Notes: generated by a model from the letters alone, not told the origin. 54,884 bases of DNA from Albidovulum sp. (GCA_026989275.1 JALSJQ010000036.1:1-54884), one strand, 5' to 3'; shown: positions 19,191-33,813, counted from the stretch's first letter. A program made the numbers and translations.

Positions 19191-19331
19191 CCGGGACCGT
19201 GTGTCGAAGAAGGGGCCTCGCGGCAGGCACGCCGGGCGGCAGAGGCCGCGGCGGGTGCCGCGCGAGCGGCCCGAACTCCGTGGCCAGGGCCACGAAAGTT
19301 GTCGGGAGCATGGCAAGGGATACCGACTGAC

Positions 19332-19964
19332 ATGACGGTCACGGCGCGGGATCTTCTTCTCTACACGGGGGCCCTGGCGATCCTTTTCCTGACGCCCGGC
19401 CCCGTCTGGGTGGCCCTCGTCGCGCGAGCGGTCGCGGGAGGGTTCCATGCCGCCTGGCCCCTCGCCTTCGGGGTGATGGTCGGCGACGTGCTCTGGCCGC
19501 TTCTGGCCATTCTCGGAGTGGGATGGATCGTCTCGGTCTTCGCCTGGTTCCTGCTGGCTCTCAGGTGGCTGGCCGTCGCCATCTTCCTGTGGATGGGGGT
19601 CGCTCTGTGGCGCCGTGCCGGACGGCCGCCCGATCCCGATTCCCGGCTGACACGCCCCGGCGCGGCGGCGGGCTTCTCGGCCGGGCTCGCGGCGATTCTC
19701 GGCAATCCCAAGGCCATTCTCTTCTACATGGGCGTCCTGCCGGGGTTCTTCGATGTCGGCCGCCTGACGTGGGCCGACATCGCGGCGATCTGCGCCCTGT
19801 CGGTGGCCGTCCCGCTTGCGGGCAACCTGCTGCTCGCCGCTTCGCTCGACCGGGTCAGGCGCCTGGCTTCCGCGCCGCGGACCCTTGCGCGCATGAACCG
19901 CGGCGCGGGAGCGGCCCTCGTCCTCGTCGGTCTCGCGATCGCCCTCGGCACGGTTGGCGGGTGA
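19332..19964 (+). CDS. LysE/RhtB-family amino-acid exporter
   Basis: Inner-membrane exporter of 210 residues with about six hydrophobic helices. The start MTVTARDLLLYTGALAILFL followed by TPGPVWVALVARAVAGG matches the LysE/RhtB signature (LTPGP). GFSAGLAAILGNPKAILFYM carries the second conserved NPK-AI motif. ATG 19332 is chosen because it gives the usual family N-terminus; an upstream TTG at 19299 would add 11 unlikely residues. Substrates of this family are amino acids or homoserine-like compounds, but this member's cargo cannot be inferred. Confidence 0.85.
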   Translation: MTVTARDLLLYTGALAILFLTPGPVWVALVARAVAGGFHAAWPLAFGVMVGDVLWPLLAILGVGWIVSVFAWFLLALRWLAVAIFLWMGVALWRRAGRPPDPDSRLTRPGAAAGFSAGLAAILGNPKAILFYMGVLPGFFDVGRLTWADIAAICALSVAVPLAGNLLLAASLDRVRRLASAPRTLARMNRGAGAALVLVGLAIALGTVGG

Positions 19965-19996
19965 GCGGCCAAGCCGCGAAATATCGGCTCCCCGGC

Positions 19997-20025
19997 GTGA
20001 CATCCGGCCGCGGAATCCCTATATG
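19997..20025 (+). promoter_or_regulatory. Candidate gyrB promoter
   Basis: GTGACA (19997-20002), 17-base spacer, TATATG (20020-20025), 27 bases before the gyrB ATG. It has the best -10 near any core gene here, consistent with gyrB being separately controlled from dnaA-dnaN-recF. Confidence 0.6.
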
Positions 20026-20028
20026 TGA

Positions 20029-22470
<2,442 letters not shown>

Positions 22471-22616
22471 CGGAGCGCACCTGCCGGGCCTTCGGTGGCG
22501 CCCTGCGACCTGCCGCTGCTCTGCCGCTGGGGAGGATCACGCGAAGGAGCGTTTCCCGGCCGGAGCGCTTTCCGTTGCGGACCGTTGCGGCGGGCGAGCG
22601 GCAACGCCGATCCGCC

Positions 22617-22645
22617 CTGTCATCCGTCGAAGCAGGACCTATATT
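22617..22645 (+). promoter_or_regulatory. hslO promoter, possibly heat-shock type
   Basis: CTGTCA (22617-22622), 17-base spacer, TATATT (22640-22645), 51 bases before the hslO ATG. The flanks CCCTGTCA and CCTATATTG recur at the same spacing before the OmpA lipoprotein at 39816, suggesting one sigma factor serves both. The CTATAT core resembles alphaproteobacterial RpoH -10 elements, which would suit an Hsp33 gene. Confidence 0.55.
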
Positions 22646-22696
22646 GGGGCCTGCATGAGCTGCCGGGCATGCCCGGCCCCGAGCGAGGACCGAGCC

Positions 22697-23743
22697 ATGA
22701 CGCTGACCGAACAGATCGCCTGGGATGATACCATCCTGCCCTTCCAGCTCGACCGTTCGGGGATCCGCGGCCGCGTGGTCCGGCTCAGCCGCGCGCTCGA
22801 CCAGATGCTGCTGCATCACCACTACCCGGGCCCGGTCAACCGGCTGGTGGCCGAGACGGCGCTGCTGACGGCCCTCGTCGGCCATGCCATCAAGCTGCGC
22901 TGGAAGCTCTCGATTCAGATCCGGGGCGACGGGCCGGTGAAGCTGATCGCTTCCGACTATTTCGCTCCGGCCGAGGCGGGCGAGCCGGCCCGGATCCGCG
23001 CCTGCGCCGACTACGACGCCGAAGCCCTGGCCGCGCTCGGCGAGAGCGAGGATCCCTATCGCCTCGTCGGCAAGGGGCTCTTCGCCATCCTGATCGACCA
23101 GGGGGCCGGCAATCTGCCCTATCAGGGCGTGACGCCGATCAGCGGCAATTCGCTTTCCGAATGTGCCGCCACCTATTTCGCCCAGTCCGAACAGCTGCCG
23201 ACGCGGTTCCGCCTTGCCGTCAGCTGCACCGCCGAAGGCGACACGACCCGTTGGCGGGCCGGCGGCGTCATGCTGCAGAAGCTGCCCGAGGGCGAGACGC
23301 GCCATGAGGGCGGGACCGGGGCCGACGGGCTCGTGCATCCGGACGGCATTCTCGCGGGAGAGGAGGCCGAGGACTGGCACCGGGCCAACATCCTGCTCGA
23401 CACGGTGGAGGAGGCCGAGCTTCTCGGCCCCGAAGTCTCGCCGATCTCGCTCCTGGTGCGCCTTTTCCACGAGGAGGAACCGCGGGTGTTCGACCCGCAA
23501 CCCGTCACCTTCGGCTGCACCTGTTCGCAGGACAAGGTGCGCGAGGTGCTTTCGCGGCACGACCGCGCCGAGCTCGAGGAAATGGCGGCCTCGGGCGGCG
23601 GCGAGATCACGGCCGATTGCCGCTTCTGCGGTCGCCGATACCGTTTCCGCCCCGAGAACATCACCGCTGCCGACGAGGCCCCTTCCCCTGCACCGCCCTC
23701 GCCGGGCGAAACGGGCCGTGACGGCGCCGGCGAAGAGGGCTGA
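22697..23743 (+). CDS. hslO: Redox-regulated chaperone Hsp33
   Basis: Holdase chaperone activated by oxidative unfolding, 348 residues. It has a substrate-binding N-terminal domain (VNRLVAETALLTALVGHAIK, GQGAGNLPYQG-like GAGNLPYQGVTPISGNSLSE) and the C-terminal zinc switch with CTCSQDKVREVL and CRFCGRRYRF, giving the CxC...CxxC cysteine set. ATG 22697 is used because it begins MTLTEQIAWDDTILPFQLD; the longer frame upstream covers the promoter. A 25-residue Pro/Glu-rich tail follows the zinc domain. A Nudix gene starts 2 bases after the stop. Confidence 0.94.
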   Translation: MTLTEQIAWDDTILPFQLDRSGIRGRVVRLSRALDQMLLHHHYPGPVNRLVAETALLTALVGHAIKLRWKLSIQIRGDGPVKLIASDYFAPAEAGEPARIRACADYDAEALAALGESEDPYRLVGKGLFAILIDQGAGNLPYQGVTPISGNSLSECAATYFAQSEQLPTRFRLAVSCTAEGDTTRWRAGGVMLQKLPEGETRHEGGTGADGLVHPDGILAGEEAEDWHRANILLDTVEEAELLGPEVSPISLLVRLFHEEEPRVFDPQPVTFGCTCSQDKVREVLSRHDRAELEEMAASGGGEITADCRFCGRRYRFRPENITAADEAPSPAPPSPGETGRDGAGEEG

Positions 23744-23745
23744 TC

Positions 23746-24375
23746 TTGGCGGTCGGGGCGACAAGGCGGGAGGAGGGCGCCGCGCTCGAGGCGTGGCTGA
23801 AGCGCGCCCTTGCCCATGTGGCCGGTCGCGCCCCCTCCTCCGATTTCGATCTCGACCCTGATCAGGCGCCGCCCCGGGCGAACCCGATACCGGCCGCGGT
23901 GCTCGTTCCGGTGATGGTGGGGGAGGTGCCGCAGATCCGCCTCACCCGCCGTTCACCGGCATTGCGCCATCATCCGGGGCAGATCGCCTTTCCCGGCGGC
24001 CGGATCGACCCGGAGGATCGCGACCCGGTGGCCGCGGCCCTGCGCGAGGCCGAGGAGGAGATCGGCCTGCCGCCGCCATCGGCACGCATCCTCGGCACCC
24101 TGCCCCCCCATCGCACGGTGACGGGGTATCACGTCACCCCTGTGCTCGCGCTCGTCGCGCCCTTCGCGCCGCACCCCGAGGCGAAAGAGGTGGCCGAGGT
24201 CTTCGACGTGCCCCTCTCCTTTCTGGCCGATCCTGCCCGCTATCGGGTCGAGGGGCGGCGCTGGCGCGGCCGGCGGCGGCATTATCACGTCGTCCCCTGG
24301 GGGCCTTATTACATCTGGGGGGCGACGGCGCGGATGCTGCGACAGCTGGCCGACGGCCTGGCCGCCACCCGTTGA
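23746..24375 (+). CDS. CoA pyrophosphatase-type Nudix hydrolase
   Basis: A 209-residue Nudix enzyme predicted to cleave coenzyme A or its derivatives to phosphopantetheine and 3',5'-ADP. The Nudix box is GGRIDPEDRDPVAAALREAE followed by EEIGL. It is preceded by the CoA-subfamily signature LRHHPGQIAFPGG. The start codon is TTG at 23746, two bases after the hslO stop, with GAAGAGGG in the hslO tail as ribosome binding site. Coupling to hslO and to cca 36 bases downstream suggests one transcript. Confidence 0.88.
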   Translation: MAVGATRREEGAALEAWLKRALAHVAGRAPSSDFDLDPDQAPPRANPIPAAVLVPVMVGEVPQIRLTRRSPALRHHPGQIAFPGGRIDPEDRDPVAAALREAEEEIGLPPPSARILGTLPPHRTVTGYHVTPVLALVAPFAPHPEAKEVAEVFDVPLSFLADPARYRVEGRRWRGRRRHYHVVPWGPYYIWGATARMLRQLADGLAATR

Positions 24376-24411
24376 GCTTGCTTTTCGCCGCAATGTGGCG
24401 ATGAAGGGGGC

Positions 24412-25614
24412 ATGAGCGAAGAACGCCGGCTTCATCCCCATTGGCTCGACCATGCCGGGCTGCGTCGCCTGACCGGGGCCTTGCGCCGGGCCGGGCACGA
24501 CGTCTGGTTCGTCGGCGGCGCCGTGCGAGATGCGGCGCTGGGACATCATGTCGAGCGTCCCGATGTAGACATGACTACCGATGCCCGTCCCGAGGAAGTG
24601 ACGGCCATCGCCCGGCAGGCGGGTTTCAAGGTGGTGCCGACCGGCATCGAGCACGGCACGGTGACGGTGATCGCCGACGATCTTCCGGTCGAGATCACGA
24701 CGTTGCGCGAAGACATCGAAACCGACGGGCGCCATGCGAAGGTGGTGTTCGGCACCTCGCTCGAAGCCGATGCCCGCCGTCGCGATTTCACCATCAACGC
24801 CCTCTACCTCACGCCTGACGGCCGGCTGATCGACCCTGTGGGGGGGCTTGGCGACATCGCGGCGCGGCGCATCCGCTTCATCGGCGATCCCCGCCAGCGG
24901 ATCCGCGAGGACTACCTGAGGATCCTGCGGCTCTTCCGCATGTTTGCCCGTTTCGGCGATCCCGAAAGGGGGCTCGACGCGGCGGCGCTCGCGGCAGCGG
25001 CGGAGCTGGCCGAGGGGCTCGCGCGGATTTCGCCCGAGCGGATCGGGCAGGAGATGCGCAAGCTCCTCGCGGCGTCCGACCCCGTTCCCGCGGTGCGGGC
25101 GATGGAAAGAGCCGGGGTTCTTGCGCGGATCCTGCCGGGGGCCTCGGCCGAGGGGCTGGCGCGCCTCGTGGCGGCGGAAAAGACGCTCGGCCTTGCCCCC
25201 GACCCCGTCCGCCGCCTTGCGGCACTCGGCGGGGAGGATCCGGTCCGGCGCCTGCGGCTTTCGCGCCGCGAAGCGCGTGCGCTCGAGCGAATGGCCGAGG
25301 GGGCCGCGTCCGGGCTTTCCGCCCTTGCGCTCGGTTACCGTCTCGGGGAAAGGAACGCCATCGGGGCGCTTCTTCTGCGTCATGCCCGGGAAGGGAGCGT
25401 GCCGGAGCGGGAAGATCTCGAGGCGCTGAAGCGGGGCGCGGCGACGCGCTTCCCCCTCAGGGGGCGGGATCTCCTTTCGCTGGCCGAGGGGCCGGCGCTG
25501 GGCCGGCTGCTCGCGCGGCTCGAGGATGCCTTCATCGCTTCGGGCCTTTCCCTCGACCGCGATGCGCTGATGGCCCTGGCCCGATCCTTCGCCGCAGAGG
25601 AAGAGACGAAATGA
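24412..25614 (+). CDS. cca: CCA tRNA nucleotidyltransferase
   Basis: Class II nucleotidyltransferase that adds or repairs the 3'-CCA of tRNAs, 400 residues. The head domain has VWFVGGAVRDAALG, the metal-binding RPDVDMTTDARPEE, RRDFTINALYL and EDYLRILRLFRMFARFG, all standard for the family. The C-terminal half is helical, for tRNA binding. Because the tRNAs seen here encode CCA, its role is likely repair or, in some alphaproteobacteria, CCA or A addition; that cannot be decided from sequence. It overlaps the next gene by four bases (ATGA). Confidence 0.93.
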   Translation: MSEERRLHPHWLDHAGLRRLTGALRRAGHDVWFVGGAVRDAALGHHVERPDVDMTTDARPEEVTAIARQAGFKVVPTGIEHGTVTVIADDLPVEITTLREDIETDGRHAKVVFGTSLEADARRRDFTINALYLTPDGRLIDPVGGLGDIAARRIRFIGDPRQRIREDYLRILRLFRMFARFGDPERGLDAAALAAAAELAEGLARISPERIGQEMRKLLAASDPVPAVRAMERAGVLARILPGASAEGLARLVAAEKTLGLAPDPVRRLAALGGEDPVRRLRLSRREARALERMAEGAASGLSALALGYRLGERNAIGALLLRHAREGSVPEREDLEALKRGAATRFPLRGRDLLSLAEGPALGRLLARLEDAFIASGLSLDRDALMALARSFAAEEETK

Positions 25615-26861
25615 ACGACGTGATCGAATGCACCGTCGCCGCTCTCGACGGCGATGGGAACGGTGTGTGCCACCATGCGCAGGGACGGCTGGCCGTGCCT
25701 TTCGTCCTGCCGGGCGAGGCGGTGCGCCTGCGCCTCGGGGCGGAGGGGAAGCCGGTCGGGGTGGATCTGCGTGCTGCGGCGCCCTTCCGCGCCACACCGC
25801 CCTGCTCGTCCTTCGGACGTTGCGGTGGCTGCCGGTTGCAGCATGCCGCGCCCGACTGGCTCACCCGCTGGAAGGAGGAACGCGTGCTGGCGCTTCTCGC
25901 CCGTCGCGGCCTCGAGGCGCCGTTGCGCCCGGCGCATCGTTCGCCCCCTGCCTCCCGGCGCCGGGCGACGCTGGCGGGGCGGCGGACGAAGAAGGGCGCT
26001 CTCGTCGGCTTCAACGCCCGTCGCTCTCACGAGATCGTGCCGCCTCGGGGCTGCACCCTGCTGCGGCCCGAGCTTCTTGCCGTGCTCCCGCTCCTTGCGC
26101 GGATCGTCGAGGCTGGGGGCAGCCGCCGGGGCACGCTCGATCTGGCGCTGACGGCATCGGAAAACGGGATCGACATCGCCGTGCGCGGCGGCAAGCCGCT
26201 CGATCTCGATCTGCGCATGGCCCTGGCCGGGATCGCCGCGGCCGGCCCCGTGGCCCGCATCGCCTGGGACGACGAGGTGGTGCTGACGGTGGCCGCGCCC
26301 GTCCAGCGTTTCGGCAAGGCGGAAGTGGTGCCGCCGCCCGGGGCCTTTCTCCAGGCCACGAGAGAGGGCGAGGCGGCGATGGTCGCCGAGGTGCGGGAGA
26401 TCCTCGCGGGCGCTGCGCGGGTGATCGATCTTTTCGCCGGCTGCGGCACCTTCACCTTTCCGCTGGCCGAGACGGCCGGGGTGAACGCGGTCGAGAAGTC
26501 GCGGCCGATGCTGGAGGCCGTCGAAGAGGCGGCCCGGCGAGCCCAGGGGCTGAAACCCGTTGCGGCCGCCCGGCGCGATCTCTTCGCCCGCCCCCTCACG
26601 CCCGAGGAGCTGCGGGGGGTGGATGGGGCCGTGATCGATCCGCCCCGGGCCGGGGCGGAGGCCCAGGCGCGGATGCTGGCCGCGGCGCCGCCCGAGCTCG
26701 AGCGACTGGCCTATGTTTCCTGCAACCCGGTGAGCTTCGCCCGCGATGCCGCGATCCTGGTTGAGGGCGGCTGGCGGCTTCGGCATCTGCGGGTGATCGA
26801 CCAGTTCCTCTGGTCGCCCCATGTCGAGCTTGTCGCCGCCTTCACCCGCGGCGCGGCATGA
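25611..26861 (+). CDS. TrmA/RlmD-type RNA m5U methyltransferase
   Basis: SAM-dependent 5-methyluridine methyltransferase of the TrmA/RlmC/RlmD family, 416 residues. An N-terminal TRAM-like beta region is followed by a likely 4Fe-4S motif CSSFGRCGGC (C-x5-C-x2-C) with a fourth cysteine near GCTLL. SAM binding is at VIDLFAGCGTFTFPLAE, the catalytic cysteine in LAYVSCNPVSFARDA and an acidic VIDPPRAG. The Fe-S cluster favours 23S rRNA methyltransferases (RlmD-like) over TrmA, but the target base is not certain. Its last 20 bases overlap the convergent membrane protein gene. Confidence 0.9.
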   Translation: MNDVIECTVAALDGDGNGVCHHAQGRLAVPFVLPGEAVRLRLGAEGKPVGVDLRAAAPFRATPPCSSFGRCGGCRLQHAAPDWLTRWKEERVLALLARRGLEAPLRPAHRSPPASRRRATLAGRRTKKGALVGFNARRSHEIVPPRGCTLLRPELLAVLPLLARIVEAGGSRRGTLDLALTASENGIDIAVRGGKPLDLDLRMALAGIAAAGPVARIAWDDEVVLTVAAPVQRFGKAEVVPPPGAFLQATREGEAAMVAEVREILAGAARVIDLFAGCGTFTFPLAETAGVNAVEKSRPMLEAVEEAARRAQGLKPVAAARRDLFARPLTPEELRGVDGAVIDPPRAGAEAQARMLAAAPPELERLAYVSCNPVSFARDAAILVEGGWRLRHLRVIDQFLWSPHVELVAAFTRGAA

Positions 26862-27462
26862 GCCCGTTGCGCTCGAGCAGATGCGCGAGCGCGAACAGCC
26901 CGGCATGGGCGAGGAAGGAGAGGGCCAGCATCAGCCCGTAGACCCGCAACCGGGCGATGTCGTCATCGAGGGGCAGGGCGGCATAGGGCATGAACCCCAG
27001 CGGGCGGAACACCACCTCGAGCAGGAGGATATAGGCCACCACCGCGAGCGCCAGCCAGGCGAGCACGGCCCGGGGCTGGCGGAACGCCCTGTTCGGGAAG
27101 GCCGTGATCAGCTGGGCGAGCGGCGCGATAATGCCGACCCAGAGTCCCGCGAAGACGGGAAGAGCGGCCGTCGCCCCGTCGAACCCCGTCCGCGCCTCGA
27201 CCATGAGAAGCACCGTGTTGATGACGGCGCTCACGGCGATGGGCACGCCGATCTCCCGGATCCTCCAGCCGCGGTCACGGGCAACGAGAAGCGCCATGCC
27301 GAGCATGGTTCCGCCGAGTGCCCAGAAGGAGAAATAGGCCAGGATCCGGGGGCCGATCAGAAGCAGGCCGACGAGGAAAGCCAGAAGCGAAAGCGCCAGC
27401 ACGGCGATATGGATGATCCGGGAGATGCGGGAGGAGGGAGGAATGCCGGCCCTGTCGTCCAT
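26842..27462 (-). CDS. Six-helix membrane protein of unknown function
   Basis: A 206-residue protein with about six transmembrane helices (for example IIHIAVLALSLLAFLVGLLL and YFSFWALGGTMLGMALLVA). It starts with a polar MDDRAGIPPSSRISR. ATG 27462 is chosen because a longer frame would overlap dxs and reads as low-complexity basic sequence; GGAGA lies upstream. No conserved catalytic residues are recognised. It lies 49 bases after dxs on the same strand and may be cotranscribed with it. Its end overlaps the convergent rRNA methyltransferase gene. Confidence 0.7.
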   Translation of the reverse strand: MDDRAGIPPSSRISRIIHIAVLALSLLAFLVGLLLIGPRILAYFSFWALGGTMLGMALLVARDRGWRIREIGVPIAVSAVINTVLLMVEARTGFDGATAALPVFAGLWVGIIAPLAQLITAFPNRAFRQPRAVLAWLALAVVAYILLLEVVFRPLGFMPYAALPLDDDIARLRVYGLMLALSFLAHAGLFALAHLLERNGLMPRRG

Positions 27463-27511
27463 TCTCGCGTCTCTCCGTGCCTGCCGTGTCGTCGTCCGTT
27501 CGCTCGCGCCC

Positions 27512-29536
27512 TCACCGGCCCTGCCCGGCGTGTCGTCCGGTGGCGCCGAGGCGGGGAATGCCGAGCATGGCGAGAACCCGCGCGAGGATGCCTTCGGCAT
27601 CGAGCCCGGCGGCGCGATACATCGCTTCGGGCGTGTCGTGGTCGATGAAGCGGTCGGGCAGGGTCAGGGACCGGAAGCGAAGCCCCCGGTCGAATACGCC
27701 TTCCTCGGCGAGCAGCTGGGCGACATGGCTGCCGAAACCGCCCACCGCGCCTTCCTCGACCGTGAGGAGTGCTTCGTGCTCTCGGGCAAGGCGCAGGATG
27801 AGGTCGCGGTCGAGCGGCTTGGCGAAGCGGGCGTCGGCCACGGTGGGAGCAAGCCCCATCTCCTCGAGCCGCGCCGCTGCCTCGAGCGCCGGGCCGAGCC
27901 GCGTGCCGTAGGAGAGGATCGCCACGCGCCCCCCTTCGCGGACGATGCGCCCCCGGCCGATCTCGAGAGGCACCCCATCTTCGGGCAGATCGACGCCGAC
28001 GCCGCTGCCACGCGGGTAGCGCACCGCCGAGGGGCGGTCGTCGATCGCGGCGGCGGTGGCAACCATGTGCACGAGCTCCGCCTCGTCGGCCGCGGCCATC
28101 AGCACGAAACCGGGCAGGTTGGCGAGATAGGCGATATCGAAGGCGCCGGCATGGGTCGGCCCGTCGGCGCCCACGAGTCCGGCGCGGTCGATGGCGAAGC
28201 GCACCGGCAGTTTCTGCACGGCGACATCGTGCACCACCTGGTCGTAGCCCCGTTGCAGGAAGGTCGAGTAGATGGCGCAGAACGGCTTGAGTCCTCCCGC
28301 GGCCATGCCGGCGGCAAACGTCACGGCGTGCTGTTCGGCGATGCCGACATCGAACATGCGACCGGGGAAGCGCTTGCCGAAGAGATCGAGCCCGGTGCCG
28401 CCCGGCATGGCGGCGGTGACGGCCACGATGCGCGGATCCTTCTCGGCCTCGCGAATGAGGCTCTCGGCGAAGACGCGGGTGTAGGAGGGGGCGTTGGACG
28501 GGCTCTTCCTCTGTTCGCCGGTGCGGATATCGAACTTGCCGACCCCGTGCCCCTTGTCGGGCGCCCGCTCGGCAGGGGCGTAGCCCTTGCCCTTCTTCGT
28601 CACCACATGGACGAGGATCGGCCCGTCGGCGCGTGCCCGCACCGTGCGCAGGACCGGCAGAAGCTGGTCGAGATCGTGCCCGTCGATCGGGCCGACATAG
28701 GAGAAACCGAGCTCCTCGAAGAGCGTGCCGCCGACCGTCAGCCCCTTGATCAGCTCCTTGGCCCGTCGTGCGCCTTCCTGCAGCGGTTCGGGCAGGAGCG
28801 AGACGGCCCCCTTGGCCGCGGCCTTGAACTCCTGGAACGGGGCGCCGGCATAAAGCCGGGAGAGATAGCTCGAAAGGGCGCCAACGGGCGGGGCGATCGA
28901 CATCTCGTTGTCATTGAGAATGACGATCAGGCGCTTGCCGAGATGGCCGGCATTGTTCAGCGCCTCGAAGGCCATGCCGGCCGACATGGCCCCGTCACCG
29001 ATGACGGCGATCGCGTCCCCGATGCCGTGCTCGCTGGCGCCACCCAGTTCGCGGGCCATGACGAAGCCGAGCGCGGCCGAGATCGAGGTCGAGGAATGAC
29101 CGGCGCCGAACGGGTCGTGCGGGCTTTCGCTGCGCTTGGTGAACCCCGAAAGACCGCCGCCCTGGCGCAGGGTGCGGATTCGGTCGCGCCGACCGGTGAG
29201 GATCTTGTGCGGATAGCACTGGTGGCCCACATCCCAGATGATCTTGTCGCGCGGCGAATCGAACACCGCGTGCAGCGCCACCGTCAGCTCCACCACGCCG
29301 AGAGAGGCGCCGAGATGCCCGCCCGTTTCGGAAACGGCGGAGATCACCTCTGCCCGCAGCTCGCGGGCCAGCTGCCCGAGCTCGGCATCCGACAGGGTCT
29401 TGAGATCGGCCGGCGACCGCACCCGGTCGAGAAGCGGCGTCGCGGGCCGCGGATTGCCGGCACCGGTACCCGACAGCCTGTCACCGTCGGCGTCGGCCCG
29501 GCCGGTTCCGTTGCCCTTGTCGGAAGGATGCGCCAT
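27512..29536 (-). CDS. dxs: 1-deoxy-D-xylulose-5-phosphate synthase
   Basis: Thiamine-diphosphate enzyme that starts the MEP isoprenoid pathway from pyruvate and glyceraldehyde 3-phosphate; 674 residues. Visible signatures are [30 protein letters not shown], the ThDP motif starting [20 protein letters not shown] with the ND pair in [25 protein letters not shown], and the catalytic Glu in [16 protein letters not shown]. The N-terminal 30 residues are polar and unconserved. ispA lies 27 bases upstream; the pair supplies prenyl chains, for example to ubiquinone. Confidence 0.96.
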   Translation of the reverse strand: MAHPSDKGNGTGRADADGDRLSGTGAGNPRPATPLLDRVRSPADLKTLSDAELGQLARELRAEVISAVSETGGHLGASLGVVELTVALHAVFDSPRDKIIWDVGHQCYPHKILTGRRDRIRTLRQGGGLSGFTKRSESPHDPFGAGHSSTSISAALGFVMARELGGASEHGIGDAIAVIGDGAMSAGMAFEALNNAGHLGKRLIVILNDNEMSIAPPVGALSSYLSRLYAGAPFQEFKAAAKGAVSLLPEPLQEGARRAKELIKGLTVGGTLFEELGFSYVGPIDGHDLDQLLPVLRTVRARADGPILVHVVTKKGKGYAPAERAPDKGHGVGKFDIRTGEQRKSPSNAPSYTRVFAESLIREAEKDPRIVAVTAAMPGGTGLDLFGKRFPGRMFDVGIAEQHAVTFAAGMAAGGLKPFCAIYSTFLQRGYDQVVHDVAVQKLPVRFAIDRAGLVGADGPTHAGAFDIAYLANLPGFVLMAAADEAELVHMVATAAAIDDRPSAVRYPRGSGVGVDLPEDGVPLEIGRGRIVREGGRVAILSYGTRLGPALEAAARLEEMGLAPTVADARFAKPLDRDLILRLAREHEALLTVEEGAVGGFGSHVAQLLAEEGVFDRGLRFRSLTLPDRFIDHDTPEAMYRAAGLDAEGILARVLAMLGIPRLGATGRHAGQGR

Positions 29537-29563
29537 CGGCTCGCCTCGCGCGGGGAATCCGCG

Positions 29564-30439
29564 TCACCTGTCGCGGGAGATAACGAATTCGGCCGCTTCC
29601 CGCAAGCCGGCGGCCTTCGCTCCATAGGGGGCCAGCGCCGCCTGTGCTTCCTCGACGAGGGCCCGTGCCCTGGCCCTTGCCCCTTCGAGGCCGAGAAGGG
29701 AGACGAAGGTCGCCTTGCCGCGGGCCGCATCCTTGCCGACGCGCTTGCCGGCCCGGACCGGGTCGCCTTCGACGTCGAGAATGTCGTCGGTGATCTGGAA
29801 GGCGAGGCCCAGGGCTTCGGCATAGCGGCCGAGCGGGGTCGGGTCGGCACCGCCCATGCGGGCGCCGGCCTCGGCGGAGAAGCGGATGAGGGCGCCGGTC
29901 TTCTTCGCCTGAAGCGTGGTGATGTCCGCCAGGGTGAGCGGTGCGGGCGCGCTCTCGGCCGCGAGGTCGAGCATCTGCCCATGCACCATGCCGCCGGGGC
30001 CGGCGGCCTCGGCCAGCGCGGCGACGAGATCGGCCCGGACCGCCCCCGGAAGCGGGGTCGCCGGAGCGGCGATGATGCCGAAAGCCAGGGCCTGCAGCGC
30101 ATCCCCCGCGAGAATGGCCGTGGCCTCGTCCCACTTGACATGCACCGTCGGCAGGCCGCGGCGCATGTCGTCGTCGTCCATCGCCGGCAGGTCGTCATGC
30201 ACGAGCGAATAGGCGTGCATGCACTCGACGGCGGCGGCGACGCGGTCGGCCGCGGCGGCCGGAACATCATGCAGCCGGGCGCTCTCGATCACGAGGAAGG
30301 CCCGCAGCCGCTTGCCGCCCGACAGCGCGGCATGGGCCATCGCTTCGCGCAAGGGCCCCGCCGGCTCGGCCATGATCGCGGCTTCGAGCGCCCGTTCGAC
30401 CCGCCCGCGCGCGGCTTCGAGCGCGGCGGCGAAGCTCAT
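29564..30439 (-). CDS. ispA: Short-chain polyprenyl diphosphate synthase (farnesyl/geranylgeranyl)
   Basis: Head-to-tail prenyltransferase of 291 residues. It has the GGKRLR substrate motif, the first aspartate-rich motif [14 protein letters not shown] and the second [12 protein letters not shown]. Length and motif spacing are those of FPP/GGPP synthases of the IspA type. The start at 30439 is chosen because the frame then begins [18 protein letters not shown] and overlaps xseB by four bases (ATGA). Chain length cannot be decided from motifs alone. Confidence 0.93.
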   Translation of the reverse strand: MSFAAALEAARGRVERALEAAIMAEPAGPLREAMAHAALSGGKRLRAFLVIESARLHDVPAAAADRVAAAVECMHAYSLVHDDLPAMDDDDMRRGLPTVHVKWDEATAILAGDALQALAFGIIAAPATPLPGAVRADLVAALAEAAGPGGMVHGQMLDLAAESAPAPLTLADITTLQAKKTGALIRFSAEAGARMGGADPTPLGRYAEALGLAFQITDDILDVEGDPVRAGKRVGKDAARGKATFVSLLGLEGARARARALVEEAQAALAPYGAKAAGLREAAEFVISRDR

Positions 30440-30687
30440 GGCACCTCCACCTCCTTCAGCCCTGTGGGGCGCCCCTCGGCATCGAGAGTGATGAGCTCGA
30501 TCTTTTCTTCGGCTTCGCGCAACCGCGCCTCGCAATGCTTCTTCAGCTCGTGGCCGCGCTCGTAGAGGCGGATCGATTCCTCGAGCGGCACATCACCGCG
30601 TTCGAGGCGCTCCACTACCTGTTCGAGCTCCTTGAGCGCTTCCTCGAAGCTGAGTTCCCCGACCGGTCTTTCCGCCGTTTCCGTCAT
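30436..30687 (-). CDS. xseB: Exodeoxyribonuclease VII small subunit
   Basis: An 83-residue acidic helical protein that, with XseA, forms the ssDNA exonuclease VII. The signature [20 protein letters not shown] followed by [20 protein letters not shown] is diagnostic. It overlaps both neighbours by four bases: the HDAC-like gene upstream and ispA downstream. The order xseB-ispA-dxs is common in proteobacteria. xseA is not in this window. Confidence 0.95.
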   Translation of the reverse strand: MTETAERPVGELSFEEALKELEQVVERLERGDVPLEESIRLYERGHELKKHCEARLREAEEKIELITLDAEGRPTGLKEVEVP

Positions 30688-31622
30688 TCGTCGGCCCCTT
30701 CTTCCATCAGCGTGGCGACATGGGCCGCCACCGATTGCGCCAGTGCCGAGAGAGCATATCCGCCCTCGAGAGTCGAGACGAGACGCCCCCCGGCATGTCG
30801 CCGGGCGAGGGCGGAAAGCTCACGGGTGATCCAGGCGAAATCGGCCTCCGCAAGGGCGAGATTGGCAAGAGGGTCGGCGGCATGGGCATCGAACCCCGCC
30901 GAGACGAGCACGAGTTCGGGGGCGAACCCGTCCAGCCAGTCGAGGGCGGGGCGGACGGCCGCGCGATAGGCGGTGCCGTCGCTGAGCGGGGGGAGCGGCA
31001 CGTTGCGGATGTTGTCATGGGCGCCGCGCTCCTCCGGGGAGCCGGTGCCGGGCCAGAGCGGCATCTGGTGGGTCGAGACGAAGCGGATGCGCGGCTCGTC
31101 CCACAGGATGGCCTGGGTGCCGTTGCCGTGGTGAACGTCGAAATCGAAGATCGCGACCCGCGCAAGGCCGTGGCGCTCGAGCGCATGGAGCGCGCCGATG
31201 GCGACATTGCCGAAAAGGCAGAACCCCATGGGCCTTTCGGGCTCGGCGTGATGGCCGGGCGGGCGGATGGCGCAGAAGGCGTTGGTGGCTTCTCCTCCCA
31301 GCACGGTATCGATGGCGGCGAGAACGCTGCCTGCGGCCCTGCGCGCCGCGCGCCAGGAGCCGGGGGAGAGCCATGTGTCGGCATCGAGCTGGACCACCCC
31401 CTCCTCGGGCACGGCCTCGGCGATGGCGCGGACATATCGCGCGGGATGGGCGAGGGCGAGATCGGCCTCCCCGGCAAGCGGCGCTTCGCGGCGCAGGATG
31501 CCGTCGAAGGCGGTGGCGGAAAGGGCCTTCTCGATGGCCGCGAGCCGCGCCGGGCTTTCGGGATGGCCCGGCGGCGGGCGATGGGCATGGCAGTCCGGGT
31601 GATGGAAGAACGCGGTCGTCAT
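30684..31622 (-). CDS. Histone-deacetylase-family amidohydrolase
   Basis: Zinc-dependent deacetylase fold, 312 residues. Catalytic features are all visible: [20 protein letters not shown] (the His-His pair), [12 protein letters not shown] (Asp and His zinc ligands) and [16 protein letters not shown] (second zinc Asp). Bacterial members act as acetylpolyamine amidohydrolases, AcuC-like deacetylases or related amidases, so the substrate is open. The start at 31622 gives [20 protein letters not shown], with GAGGA before it; a longer frame is implausible. It is coupled to xseB. Confidence 0.9.
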   Translation of the reverse strand: MTTAFFHHPDCHAHRPPPGHPESPARLAAIEKALSATAFDGILRREAPLAGEADLALAHPARYVRAIAEAVPEEGVVQLDADTWLSPGSWRAARRAAGSVLAAIDTVLGGEATNAFCAIRPPGHHAEPERPMGFCLFGNVAIGALHALERHGLARVAIFDFDVHHGNGTQAILWDEPRIRFVSTHQMPLWPGTGSPEERGAHDNIRNVPLPPLSDGTAYRAAVRPALDWLDGFAPELVLVSAGFDAHAADPLANLALAEADFAWITRELSALARRHAGGRLVSTLEGGYALSALAQSVAAHVATLMEEGADE

Positions 31623-31707
31623 GGAGCATCCTCGCAGTGCGACACCGACAATGCCGCAGGGGCCGGTCGGGGGCAATGCATGGCCGGCCGCGGTCGGAAG
31701 GGAACGG

Positions 31708-33813
<2,106 letters not shown>

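Noticed and set aside
27413-30565. Plus-strand open frame of about 1050 codons across dxs and ispA
   Set aside because: Antisense to enzymes with full catalytic motifs; no domain, no ribosome binding site, Gly/Arg/His-rich composition.
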